Made by a program: the position numbers and the translations under genes
Notes under the pieces: model-generated
Told to the model about the DNA's origin: nothing
The model's input: the letters and a program-made list of their open reading frames with translations, nothing else
Database searches by the model: none
Source of the DNA: Halomonas sp. SpR8
GTDB lineage: Bacteria > Pseudomonadota > Gammaproteobacteria > Pseudomonadales > Halomonadaceae
Assembly (NCBI RefSeq): GCF_031010195.1
Contig: NZ_JAUAMC010000001.1
Location: 248,001 to 312,000 of the forward strand
Direction: 5' to 3'
Length of the DNA stretch: 64,000 nt
Shown: positions 53,573 through 61,092 of the stretch, in pieces
How positions within the stretch are numbered: position 1 is the stretch's first letter
Layout of the letters: each line of letters begins with the position of its first letter

Positions 53573-54988
53573 ATGCTCGACATCATCCACCATGGTGGCG
53601 CCACTGGCGTCACCGGCAGCTGCCACCAATTGGTTCTCAACCGAAAGGAATCCCTGCTGGTAGATTGCGGTCTCTTCCAGGGTGAAGATGAAGCGGAAGA
53701 CACCTTCGAGCAGCTCCAAATTGAATTTGATATCAGCACCGTTAAAGCCCTCGTCATCACCCACGTACACATTGACCACGTGGGCAGGCTGCCTTACCTG
53801 CTGGCCGCTGGCTTCACCGGGCCCATCATCTGCTCGATCCCCTCGGCCAAGCTGCTGCCGCTGGTGATTGAAGACGCGCTAAAAATCGGCTTTACCCGCA
53901 ATGCCCAACTAATCGAGCGTTTTCAAGCGCAGTTAGAAAAGCAGATTGTTAGCGTGCCTTACGGAAAATGGCACAACGTAGTAAGCGACCACACTGGCGC
54001 TAACACCGATGGAAAAGGCCGTACCACGCGCGTTAAGCTAAAACGGGCAGGGCACATTCTCGGTTCAAGCTACGTAGAAGTCAGTTACCAAAACGCTGAA
54101 ACAGGCGAAAAAGAGCGCACTGTCTTCTCTGGTGATCTAGGCGCGCCCTACGCACCGCTACTACCTGCGCCCAAATCGCCCTACGGCTGCGACCAACTGG
54201 TACTTGAAAGCACCTACGGCAACCGCCAGCACCCAAACCGCCGCCAGCGGCGCGCCACTTTAAAAACGGCTGTAGAGCAAGCACTCGCTAACGGCGGCAC
54301 GGTGATGGTGCCAGCGTTCAGCATTGGGCGAACGCAAGAGTTACTCTACGAACTCGAAACCATTATTCACCAAGCGCGCTCAGCGCAGTGGCAATCACTC
54401 GAAATCATTGTCGATTCACCGCTGGCCGCACGTTTCACCAACGTATATCGCGAGCTAAAACCCTATTGGGATAAAGAAGCACAACGCCGCTTGCGCAGTG
54501 GCCGCCACCCGCTTAGCTTTGCCAACCTCTACACGGTGGATAGCCACGCAGAGCACGAACAAACCGTCGAGTACCTGGCCAAAACAGGCCGGCCAGCGGT
54601 GGTGATTGCCGCCAGCGGTATGTGCGCAGGCGGGCGCATTATGAACTACCTAAAAGCCATGCTCGGGGATGAACGCCACCAGGTACTATTTGTGGGCTAC
54701 CAGGGCGTAGGCACCCCAGGGCGAGATATTCAGCAGTACGGCCCCCAGGGTGGCTGGGTAGATATCGACGGTGAACGTTTCGATATCAAAGCAGGCGTTA
54801 GCACCATCAGCGGCTACTCCGCCCACGCCGATCAAAAAGACCTGCTCAACTTCGTAAAACGCATGCGCCGCTGGCCCCATACCATTCGCCTAGTACACGG
54901 CGAACAAAGCGCCCGCATAGCGCTCAAAGCTGAACTCGAAAGCCTCTATAAGCGCAAAGGCAAGCAGGTGAGGGTGGTAAATGGTTAG
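53573..54988 (+). CDS. MBL-fold beta-CASP metallo-hydrolase (RNA-processing type)
   Basis: A 471-residue metallo-beta-lactamase/beta-CASP protein. The zinc motif is THVHIDHVGRLPYL; the second domain has VMVPAFSIGRTQELLYEL, and beta-CASP motifs include ASGMCAGGRIMNYL and SGYSAHADQKDLLNFV. Relatives are CPSF-like RNA nucleases; the substrate here is unknown. It has no obvious role in capsule export and lies within the kps gene order. It lacks a clear ribosome site; the heptamer array ends just before the ATG. A second copy of its 3' end occurs at 55888. Confidence 0.88.
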   Translation: MLDIIHHGGATGVTGSCHQLVLNRKESLLVDCGLFQGEDEAEDTFEQLQIEFDISTVKALVITHVHIDHVGRLPYLLAAGFTGPIICSIPSAKLLPLVIEDALKIGFTRNAQLIERFQAQLEKQIVSVPYGKWHNVVSDHTGANTDGKGRTTRVKLKRAGHILGSSYVEVSYQNAETGEKERTVFSGDLGAPYAPLLPAPKSPYGCDQLVLESTYGNRQHPNRRQRRATLKTAVEQALANGGTVMVPAFSIGRTQELLYELETIIHQARSAQWQSLEIIVDSPLAARFTNVYRELKPYWDKEAQRRLRSGRHPLSFANLYTVDSHAEHEQTVEYLAKTGRPAVVIAASGMCAGGRIMNYLKAMLGDERHQVLFVGYQGVGTPGRDIQQYGPQGGWVDIDGERFDIKAGVSTISGYSAHADQKDLLNFVKRMRRWPHTIRLVHGEQSARIALKAELESLYKRKGKQVRVVNG

Positions 54989-55047
54989 CCTATTTGCACG
55001 GCTCCCAGCTTCGAGATCCTATCAGTATCCTATGTTGAGAAATAACA

Positions 55048-55788
55048 ATGGATAGAGTGTATGCGTTTCCAAAAGAAACGAAGCATTTTCATTGTTTCAG
55101 CAGCGATAAGGATATAAAGCAACATTCTCATTACAGCGCTGCAAAATCGGGGGATGCTGACGCTGCTTTACAGCTGGTGGATGACTTGGCCCTTAAGTTT
55201 TTGATCTCTCTTAAAAATGAGTTTCCTGAAGGAAGTATCTTTGTATCACCCTATGCCAAAGAGGCTTCGGGTGATAATGCTCTGCCCCTAATTCTTTCGC
55301 TTATGTGTGCAGAGGTGTTAGATGGTATTAGTGAGACAGATATTGTCCAACTGCAAAAAGTGTTTCATACCGGGGCTGACCCTATGGAAAGGCTAATTGC
55401 AAGGCCGTCATTCGAGGGAGCTGTTCAGCATGGCGGCTGTTATGTACTAGTAGATGATGTGACCAGCATGGGCAGTACTTTAGCTGAACTAGCTAATTAC
55501 GTTCTCATGAATGGTGGAAGCGTTATGGGGTCTATACTGCTAGTAAATGCAGGCCGTTCAAAGAAATTTCGAGCTTTAAAAAAGCATACTCAACTATTGG
55601 AGGAGCGCTTTTCTAATGAAATCAAAAATATTTTCGGAATACACACCTCGGCCCTCACCGCCAACGAAGCAAGTTATCTCGTCGGCTTTAGAACCGCTGA
55701 CGAGATCCGAAATCGATGCGTTAAGGCAGAAAAAGAGACAGCTAAGCGCTTACTATCAAAAAATTATTCAAGCTCGAGTTTCGAGTAA
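55048..55788 (+). CDS. Phosphoribosyltransferase-like protein
   Basis: A 246-residue protein with a PRTase-like PRPP loop, CYVLVDDVTSMGSTLAELA (about residues 130-148). The DDxxTxGxT pattern is shifted (DDVTSMGST), so binding may be altered. The N-terminal part (ETKHFHCFSSDKDIKQHSHY) is not recognised. Base composition is lower in GC than flanking genes. It is flanked by direct copies of the 3' end of the metallo-hydrolase gene, which points to insertion. Function unknown; it could be a nucleotide-salvage or a defence-type PRTase. Confidence 0.6.
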   Translation: MDRVYAFPKETKHFHCFSSDKDIKQHSHYSAAKSGDADAALQLVDDLALKFLISLKNEFPEGSIFVSPYAKEASGDNALPLILSLMCAEVLDGISETDIVQLQKVFHTGADPMERLIARPSFEGAVQHGGCYVLVDDVTSMGSTLAELANYVLMNGGSVMGSILLVNAGRSKKFRALKKHTQLLEERFSNEIKNIFGIHTSALTANEASYLVGFRTADEIRNRCVKAEKETAKRLLSKNYSSSSFE

Positions 55789-55887
55789 GTGATTGCTTAA
55801 TATTCATATTCATCTGTTGCCACGCGCTAAGAAGATAGTCTTGATACGCGTAGCGCGCGGTAACGAGCGAAGCGAAACACCTCCGAT

Positions 55888-55953
55888 GCGCTCAAAGCTG
55901 AACTCGAAAGCCTCTACAAACGAAAAGGCAGGAGTGTAATGGTGAGGAGTTAG
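55888..55953 (+). pseudogene. Duplicate 3' end of the metallo-hydrolase gene
   Basis: Bases 55888-55916 are identical to 54920-54948 inside the metallo-hydrolase gene. In frame, the copy continues to a TAG (55951-55953) encoding ALKAELESLYKRKGRSVMVR plus one residue, against ALKAELESLYKRKGKQVRVV in the intact gene. Differences within the shared LYKRKG codons are synonymous, so the copy derives from a functional allele rather than a fresh duplication. It is a remnant left when the intervening DNA was inserted. Confidence 0.8.
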
Positions 55954-56010
55954 CTGATAAGCGTGAGGTGTTACCCCTCACAAGCGAAGCGCTAACCCCT
56001 TACTCTTCAC
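55941..56010. repeat. Degenerate inverted heptamer arrays before kpsT
   Basis: Purine-rich units GGTGAGG (55941-55947) and CGTGAGG (55962-55968) face pyrimidine-rich CCCTCAC, CCCTTAC and TCTTCAC words between about 55974 and 56010. Regularity is lower than at the other loci. It separates the metallo-hydrolase remnant from kpsT and has no cargo gene. Confidence 0.55.
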
Positions 56011-56020
56011 TAAAAAACCA

Positions 56021-56929
56021 ATGATCGAAATCCGTAATCTCTACAAGCGCTACCACAACCACCACGGCAGCGATTGGGTACTCAAAGATATCGACCTCAC
56101 GATCCCCACAGGGGTGAGTGTAGGGCTGATCGGTGCCAATGGCGCGGGTAAGTCGACTCTGCTTAAGCTCATTGCCGGTATGGATACCCCAGAGCGTGGC
56201 GAAGTTATCCGCCATAGCCGGGTTTCATGGCCGGTGGGTTTGTCGGGTGGTATGCAAGGCAACATGACCGGCCGCCAAAACGTCAAATTCGTGGCCCGTG
56301 TGCAGGGCAGCGGCTCTGAAGAGGTAAAGCGAGTCATCCAGTTTGTAGAAGACTTTGCCGAAATCGGCAGCGCCTTTGATGAGCCTATTCGTACTTACTC
56401 ATCCGGTATGAAATCGCGTATTTCCTTTGGCCTTTCCCTAGCATTCGATTTTGATGTCTACATCTCAGACGAGGCCACTGCGGTGGGCGATAGGGCATTC
56501 AAAGCCAAAGCCAAGGACCTGTTTAACTCCAAAATCGGCCAGGCCTCGCTCATCATGGTCTCCCACTCGGAAGGTATCTTGAAAGACCTTTGCCAAGCGG
56601 GGCTGTATCTAAAAAATGGTAAAGCCCACTGGTACGAGAATATCAACGAGGCCATTGAAGCCTACCATGCAGATTCAGATGCCAAGAAAAATGGAACGGC
56701 CTTACCGCCTGACGTGCCTGGTGCCCGCCACCATCTGAAAGAGTGTCACTCAACGCTAAAAGGGGCTCAGGAAGCCTTGGCGGAGTTTCAAGAGCAGGAT
56801 GCCCCACAGCAAGATATTGCTGCCGCCAAAAGAGAAGTTCAAAAGGCCGGCAAGGCAGCGCGAGAGGCCCGCGAGCATCTTGAAGCGCTTCAAGAGCTGC
56901 AGCGTACAGAAAAACGCAAATCGGCCTGA
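56021..56929 (+). CDS. kpsT: Capsule polysaccharide ABC transporter ATPase, KpsT-like
   Basis: A 302-residue ATPase of the KpsT/Wzt class. Walker A is GANGAGKST, the signature is [14 protein letters not shown] and Walker B is [14 protein letters not shown]. The core is about 220 residues; a C-terminal charged coiled-coil extension (about 235-300) is longer than in E. coli KpsT. It powers KpsM but is separated from kpsM-kpsE by the inserted genes. Its stop overlaps an ATG in the rmlB frame. Confidence 0.9.
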   Translation: MIEIRNLYKRYHNHHGSDWVLKDIDLTIPTGVSVGLIGANGAGKSTLLKLIAGMDTPERGEVIRHSRVSWPVGLSGGMQGNMTGRQNVKFVARVQGSGSEEVKRVIQFVEDFAEIGSAFDEPIRTYSSGMKSRISFGLSLAFDFDVYISDEATAVGDRAFKAKAKDLFNSKIGQASLIMVSHSEGILKDLCQAGLYLKNGKAHWYENINEAIEAYHADSDAKKNGTALPPDVPGARHHLKECHSTLKGAQEALAEFQEQDAPQQDIAAAKREVQKAGKAAREAREHLEALQELQRTEKRKSA

Positions 56930-56967
56930 TGATGGCGTTCGCATTACCACCAGCTATTAAGAGCAAG

Positions 56968-58035
56968 ATGAAGACCAAAAACTTTCTGATCACTGGCGGC
57001 GCTGGCTTTATCGGCTCTGCGGTAGTGCGTGAACTGGTTCAAAGTACCTCTCACCGCGTGTTGAATGTCGATAAGCTAACCTACGCCGGTAACCTAGAAT
57101 CGCTAGCAAGCGTTGAGGGCAGTGAGCGCTACACCTTTGTGCAAGCGGATATTTGTGACGCACAGGCCATGCAGCAACTGTTTAAACAGCATCAGCCGGA
57201 TGTGGTGATGCATTTAGCGGCAGAAAGCCACGTTGATCGCTCCATCGACGGCCCAGCCGAGTTTATTCAAACCAATGTGGTCGGCACCGCCGTACTGCTC
57301 GAAGCGGCTCGTAGCTACTGGAAAAACCTGCAACAGCAAGACGCTAATAAAGCGCAAGCATTTCGCTTTCATCACATTTCTACCGATGAGGTATACGGCG
57401 ATTTAGAAGGCGTTGATGATCTTTTTACCGAACAAACACCCTACGCCCCCAGTTCACCTTATTCTGCCAGCAAAGCCAGCTCGGACCACTTGGTGCGCGC
57501 ATGGCAACGCACATACGGGCTGCCGACGCTCGTTACCAACTGCTCAAATAATTACGGCCCGTACCACTTCCCGGAAAAACTGATTCCGCTGATGATCCTC
57601 AATGCATTAGCAGCTAAGCCCTTGCCCGTATACGGTGACGGCCAGCAGATCCGCGACTGGCTCTATGTTGAAGACCACGCCCGCGCACTAATCAAAGTAG
57701 CCATCGAAGGCAAAATAGGCGAAACCTACAATATCGGTGGGCATAATGAGAAAGCCAACCTCACCGTTGTAGAAACGCTATGCGATCTTCTCCAAGAACT
57801 GGTACCTCAAGAAGCCTCGTATCGTGACCTCATAACTTTCGTTACTGACCGTCCAGGCCACGATGTTCGCTACGCCATTGATGCCAGCAAAATCGAACGC
57901 GAGCTAGGTTGGGTGCCAGAAGAAACCTTTGAAACCGGCCTGCGCAAAACCGTGCAATGGTACCTCGCCAACGAAACCTGGTGGAAACGCGTACAAGACG
58001 GCAGCTACCAAGGCCAACGCCTCGGCAGTTTGTAA
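56968..58035 (+). CDS. rmlB: dTDP-glucose 4,6-dehydratase
   Basis: A 355-residue SDR-extended enzyme making dTDP-4-keto-6-deoxyglucose, step two of dTDP-L-rhamnose synthesis. NAD site [28 protein letters not shown], catalytic STDEVYGDL and [12 protein letters not shown], and [19 protein letters not shown] are present. An ATG at 56929, coupled to the kpsT stop, would add 13 residues; the ATG at 56968 gives the normal length and N-terminus. Confidence 0.96.
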   Translation: MKTKNFLITGGAGFIGSAVVRELVQSTSHRVLNVDKLTYAGNLESLASVEGSERYTFVQADICDAQAMQQLFKQHQPDVVMHLAAESHVDRSIDGPAEFIQTNVVGTAVLLEAARSYWKNLQQQDANKAQAFRFHHISTDEVYGDLEGVDDLFTEQTPYAPSSPYSASKASSDHLVRAWQRTYGLPTLVTNCSNNYGPYHFPEKLIPLMILNALAAKPLPVYGDGQQIRDWLYVEDHARALIKVAIEGKIGETYNIGGHNEKANLTVVETLCDLLQELVPQEASYRDLITFVTDRPGHDVRYAIDASKIERELGWVPEETFETGLRKTVQWYLANETWWKRVQDGSYQGQRLGSL

Positions 58036-58065
58036 AGGGTGAGGAGTGAAGGGTGAGGGGTAAAG
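58031..58065. repeat. Purine-rich heptamer array starting at the rmlB stop
   Basis: Five 7-base units: TGTAAAG (containing the rmlB stop TAA), GGTGAGG, AGTGAAG, GGTGAGG and GGTAAAG. The array runs directly into the AGAGG ribosome site of the next gene. The inverted partner is at 58444-58471. Confidence 0.88.
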
Positions 58066-58074
58066 AGGAAAGTT

Positions 58075-58428
58075 ATGAGAAAGCATCAGCAACTGCGAGT
58101 ATGGCAAGAAGCGATGGATCTCGTTGTCGCTATTTACTCAATGACCTCATCCTTTCCCTCAGTTGAGCGATATGGGCTAGCTAGCCAGATGCAGCGTGCT
58201 GCAGTTTCTGTACCAAGCAATATCGCCGAAGGGGCGGCGCGTGGTAGTAAGCCTGACTTTTTAAGGTTTTTGCATATAGCGCGCGGCTCGCTCAGTGAAC
58301 TCGAAACTCAGTGTCAAATTGCCCAACGCTTAGGATATATGGCTGATATTTCAGTACTGGAAATTGCGATCAACTCTGTATTTTCTCAGTTAGGTGGGTT
58401 GATCAAGCATTTAAAGGCTTCACTATGA
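58075..58428 (+). CDS. Four-helix-bundle protein (23S rRNA intervening-sequence protein family)
   Basis: A 117-residue all-helical protein with the family hallmark MQRAAVSVPSNIAEGAARGS and FLHIARGSLSELETQCQIA. Relatives are encoded in intervening sequences of bacterial 23S rRNA genes and scattered through polysaccharide loci; no enzymatic activity is established. It is inserted between rmlB and rmlD, which are adjacent in many rhamnose operons, and is bracketed by inverted heptamer arrays. It overlaps rmlD by four bases (ATGA). Confidence 0.88.
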   Translation: MRKHQQLRVWQEAMDLVVAIYSMTSSFPSVERYGLASQMQRAAVSVPSNIAEGAARGSKPDFLRFLHIARGSLSELETQCQIAQRLGYMADISVLEIAINSVFSQLGGLIKHLKASL

Positions 58429-59384
58429 TATCTGAACACGCACACCTCACGCCTCACACCTCACGCCTCACTATTCTCATCACCGGCGGGAGCGGCCAAG
58501 TAGGCTTTGAATTGCAGCGTCAATTTGCCCCCTTTGGCAACATCTTGGCCCCCACCCGCCAAGAACTCGATTTAACCAACGCCCAAGCGGTGGATGCTTA
58601 TCTGACGAAACACCAGCCAGCGCTAATTCTAAACGCCGCCGCATACACCGCCGTTGATAAAGCCGAAAGCGAGCCACAGCAAGCCAAGCGCCTAAATGCC
58701 GAGCTACCTGCCCAGTTGGCCGCTTATGCCGCCGAACAAAACATCACCCTGGTTCACTACTCAAGTGATTACGTGTATCCCGGCGATGGTGAAACACCCT
58801 GGCAGGAAGATAGTCCCATTGGCCCGCAAAGCGTATACGGGCAAACCAAACTGGAAGGTGACCAAGCCATCACCGCAAGCGGCGCGAACTATCTGATTTT
58901 TCGCACCAGCTGGGTATACGCGGCACGCGGTAACAACTTTATGAAAACCATGCTCCGCCTGGGCCGCGAGCGCGAATCGCTCAACATAGTGAATGACCAG
59001 ATAGGCGCGCCCACCCCCGCACGCCTAATCGCCCAAGTCACCGCACTTGCTTTTACACCTAACGCCTCACAACTTACGCCTCACGCCTTACCCTTTACCA
59101 CTCACATCCCCACAGGCATCTATCACCTAGCCCCCCGTGGTGAAACCAGCTGGCAAGGCTTTGCTTGTGAGATTTTTAGCCGAGCTCGCGAAGCAGGGGA
59201 AGCACTCGCTATTACGTCCAAAACAATCAGCGGAATATCCACCGCAGATTACCCAACACCCGCCAAGCGACCGCTCAACTCCCGAATGGCGCTAGGCAAG
59301 CTAGAAAGTGCATTAGGCATCCACATGCCCACATGGCAAAGCCAATTAGCATTGACGCTGAGCGAAAACTCAGAAAAGGGCTAA
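58425..59384 (+). CDS. rmlD: dTDP-4-dehydrorhamnose reductase
   Basis: A 319-residue RmlD performing the last, NADPH-dependent step to dTDP-L-rhamnose. The cofactor motif is ILITGGSGQVGFELQRQF and the catalytic motif is SVYGQTKLEGD. Family members normally start just before ILITGG; here about 16 extra residues (MISEHAHLTPHTSRLT) are encoded by the heptamer array. A second array (59050-59105) inserts about 19 residues of Pro/Thr/His-rich sequence before GIYHLAPRGETSW. Both additions are in frame, and catalytic motifs are intact, so the enzyme may still work. Confidence 0.93.
   Translation: MISEHAHLTPHTSRLTILITGGSGQVGFELQRQFAPFGNILAPTRQELDLTNAQAVDAYLTKHQPALILNAAAYTAVDKAESEPQQAKRLNAELPAQLAAYAAEQNITLVHYSSDYVYPGDGETPWQEDSPIGPQSVYGQTKLEGDQAITASGANYLIFRTSWVYAARGNNFMKTMLRLGRERESLNIVNDQIGAPTPARLIAQVTALAFTPNASQLTPHALPFTTHIPTGIYHLAPRGETSWQGFACEIFSRAREAGEALAITSKTISGISTADYPTPAKRPLNSRMALGKLESALGIHMPTWQSQLALTLSENSEKG
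58444..58471. repeat. Translated pyrimidine-rich heptamer array at rmlD 5' end
   Basis: Four units, ACCTCAC, GCCTCAC, ACCTCAC, GCCTCAC, lie inside the first 16 codons of rmlD. They are the inverted partner of the array at 58031-58065 and close the cassette holding the four-helix-bundle gene. Confidence 0.88.
59050..59105. repeat. Translated heptamer array inside rmlD
   Basis: Eight consecutive 7-base units: CTTTTAC, ACCTAAC, GCCTCAC, AACTTAC, GCCTCAC, GCCTTAC, CCTTTAC, CACTCAC. Only the pyrimidine-rich orientation is present. They encode a linker absent from typical RmlD. Confidence 0.88.
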
Positions 59385-59478
59385 GCCACGGAAGACACGG
59401 ACAGCACGGACAAAACACGAAGATTTTTTGGTTTTAGTTTTTCGACCTTTTCCGTGTCTTCAGTGAGCGTCCGTGGCT
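59384..59478. repeat. CACGGA-type inverted-repeat element between rmlD and rmlA
   Basis: Left arm 59384-59401 (AGCCACGG then AAGACACGGA). Right arm 59451-59478 is its reverse complement (TCCGTGTCTT and CCGTGGCT) with a 10-base insertion, CAGTGAGCGT, between the two blocks. The left arm starts at the last base of the rmlD stop codon. A T-rich central loop (59422-59447) suggests it may also act as a weak terminator or RNA-stability hairpin. Confidence 0.75.
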
Positions 59479-59520
59479 AAAAATGAAAAGCCCTTGGCTA
59501 AACCGATTAAAGAGACCCTC

Positions 59521-60417
59521 ATGAGTCAAAGTACACCAAGGAAAGGCATTATCCTTGCCGGTGGCTCAGGCACACGGCTACACCCCATTACCCGTGGTGT
59601 ATCCAAGCAACTGCTGCCCATTTACGACAAACCGATGATCTACTATCCGATCTCGGTACTGATGCTGGCAGGAATTCGTGAAATCCTGATTATTTCGACC
59701 CCCGAAGACCTCCCGCAATATCAAAGCTTACTCGGCAGTGGGGAAGACTTCGGGGTGCGCTTTGAGTACGCCGAACAGGCCAGTCCAGATGGCCTGGCCC
59801 AAGCGTTTATTATTGGTGAAGACTTTATCGGCGAAAGTCCGGTATGCCTGGTACTGGGTGACAACATCTTCCATGGTCAACACTTCTCAGAGCAATTAAA
59901 GCGCGCAAGTTCACACAGCGCTGGGGCAACCATCTTCGGTTACCTGGTCAAAGACCCCGAGCGTTTTGGCGTGGTGGATTTTGATGAAGATGGTAAAGCG
60001 ATCTCAATTGAAGAGAAGCCCAAAAAGCCCAAGTCGGCATACGCTGTCACAGGGCTCTACTTCTACGATAACGATGTGGTACAGATTGCCAAAGAGGTAA
60101 AACCTTCAAAACGCGGCGAACTCGAAATTACCAGCGTCAATAATGCCTATTTAGAACGTGGCGATTTACGCGTTGAACGGTTAGGGCGCGGCTTTGCATG
60201 GCTAGACACCGGCACCCACGACAGCCTGCTAGAAGCCAGCCAGTACGTACAAACCATCGAACACCGTCAAGGCCTGAAAATCGCCTGTTTGGAAGAGATC
60301 GCCTGGCAGCAAGGCTGGATCAGCGACGAACACCTAGCGGAACTAGCCAAGCCCCTGGCCAAAACCCAATACGGTCAATACTTACAGCGCCTTATAAAAG
60401 TGAGGAGTAAGGCGTGA
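59521..60417 (+). CDS. rmlA: Glucose-1-phosphate thymidylyltransferase
   Basis: A 298-residue RmlA that makes dTDP-glucose, the committed step to dTDP-L-rhamnose. The nucleotidyl site [20 protein letters not shown] and [15 protein letters not shown] are complete, and [11 protein letters not shown] and [14 protein letters not shown] are conserved. A GTG at 59473 opens the frame inside the inverted-repeat element; the ATG at 59521 gives the normal start. The final residues (VRSKA) and the stop are encoded by a heptamer array. Confidence 0.96.
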   Translation: MSQSTPRKGIILAGGSGTRLHPITRGVSKQLLPIYDKPMIYYPISVLMLAGIREILIISTPEDLPQYQSLLGSGEDFGVRFEYAEQASPDGLAQAFIIGEDFIGESPVCLVLGDNIFHGQHFSEQLKRASSHSAGATIFGYLVKDPERFGVVDFDEDGKAISIEEKPKKPKSAYAVTGLYFYDNDVVQIAKEVKPSKRGELEITSVNNAYLERGDLRVERLGRGFAWLDTGTHDSLLEASQYVQTIEHRQGLKIACLEEIAWQQGWISDEHLAELAKPLAKTQYGQYLQRLIKVRSKA

Positions 60418-60490
60418 GGCGTGAGGCGTTTTGCTCTTCACACCTCACTTTTTACTCCTCACTCCTCACTCCTCACTCCTCACTCCTCAC
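60399..60490. repeat. Inverted pair of heptamer arrays, rmlA-rmlC gap
   Basis: Left array (60399-60426): AGTGAGG, AGTAAGG, CGTGAGG, CGTGAGG, overlapping the rmlA stop (60415-60417). Right array (60435-60490): eight units, TCTTCAC, ACCTCAC, TTTTTAC, then five TCCTCAC. Only eight bases separate the arrays, so a strong hairpin is possible. The right array ends nine bases before the rmlC ATG. It is the most regular array in the window. Confidence 0.92.
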
Positions 60491-60499
60491 GGTGTAACT

Positions 60500-61051
60500 A
60501 TGCAATACGAACAACTCGCCATACCCGATGTGGTGCTGATTACCCCGCAGGTCTTCGGTGATGAGCGCGGCTTCTTCATGGAAACATTTCGGCAAAGCGA
60601 ATTTGAAGCGCATTGCGGTCATTATCAGTTTGTCCAAGACAACCACAGCAAATCCGCTCAAGGCATACTGCGCGGCCTGCACTACCAATATAAGCAGCCT
60701 CAGGGCAAGCTGGTGCGAGTCACCCAGGGTGAAGTGTTCGATGTGGCAGTAGATATGCGCAAAAGCTCGCCAACGTTTGGGCAATGGGTTGGGGTCACGC
60801 TGAGTGAAGAGAATAAACAGATGCTGTGGGTACCACCAGGCTTTGCACACGGCTTTTATGTCACCAGTGATGAAGCCGAATTTCAGTACAAATGCACTGA
60901 TTACTACCATCCTGAAAGCGAAGTCTGTATACGCTGGGATGACCCCACACTTGGCATCGAATGGTCGCCAATGGGAGGCAAAACGCCGCAAGTGTCAACC
61001 AAAGATGCCCAAGGCCTGTCCTTTACCAAAGCACCGACTTATCGTTCGTAA
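60500..61051 (+). CDS. rmlC: dTDP-4-dehydrorhamnose 3,5-epimerase
   Basis: A 183-residue cupin epimerase. Catalytic and substrate residues are in RGFFMETFRQSEF, QDNHSKSAQGILRGLHYQY (His pair) and VPPGFAHGFYVTSDEAEFQY. The open frame extends upstream through the heptamer array (repeating LTPHSS-like residues), but the ATG at 60500 gives the standard family N-terminus. It completes rmlBDAC. A Shine-Dalgarno site is weak; the pyrimidine array lies just ahead. Confidence 0.95.
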   Translation: MQYEQLAIPDVVLITPQVFGDERGFFMETFRQSEFEAHCGHYQFVQDNHSKSAQGILRGLHYQYKQPQGKLVRVTQGEVFDVAVDMRKSSPTFGQWVGVTLSEENKQMLWVPPGFAHGFYVTSDEAEFQYKCTDYYHPESEVCIRWDDPTLGIEWSPMGGKTPQVSTKDAQGLSFTKAPTYRS

Positions 61052-61092
61052 CCGTTTTACGTTACCGCTACATCATAAGGAGCCATGACACC

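Noticed and set aside
50802..60490. Heptamer arrays as CRISPR
   Set aside because: Units are 7 bases with no unique spacers and no cas genes nearby.
60473..60991. 172-residue open frame on the minus strand inside rmlC
   Set aside because: It is a shadow of the conserved RmlC gene with no motif or ribosome site.
60961..61092. Upstream extension of the coiled-coil gene into rmlC
   Set aside because: The extension is out of frame with rmlC, has no family features, and an AAGGAG ribosome site precedes the ATG at 61093.
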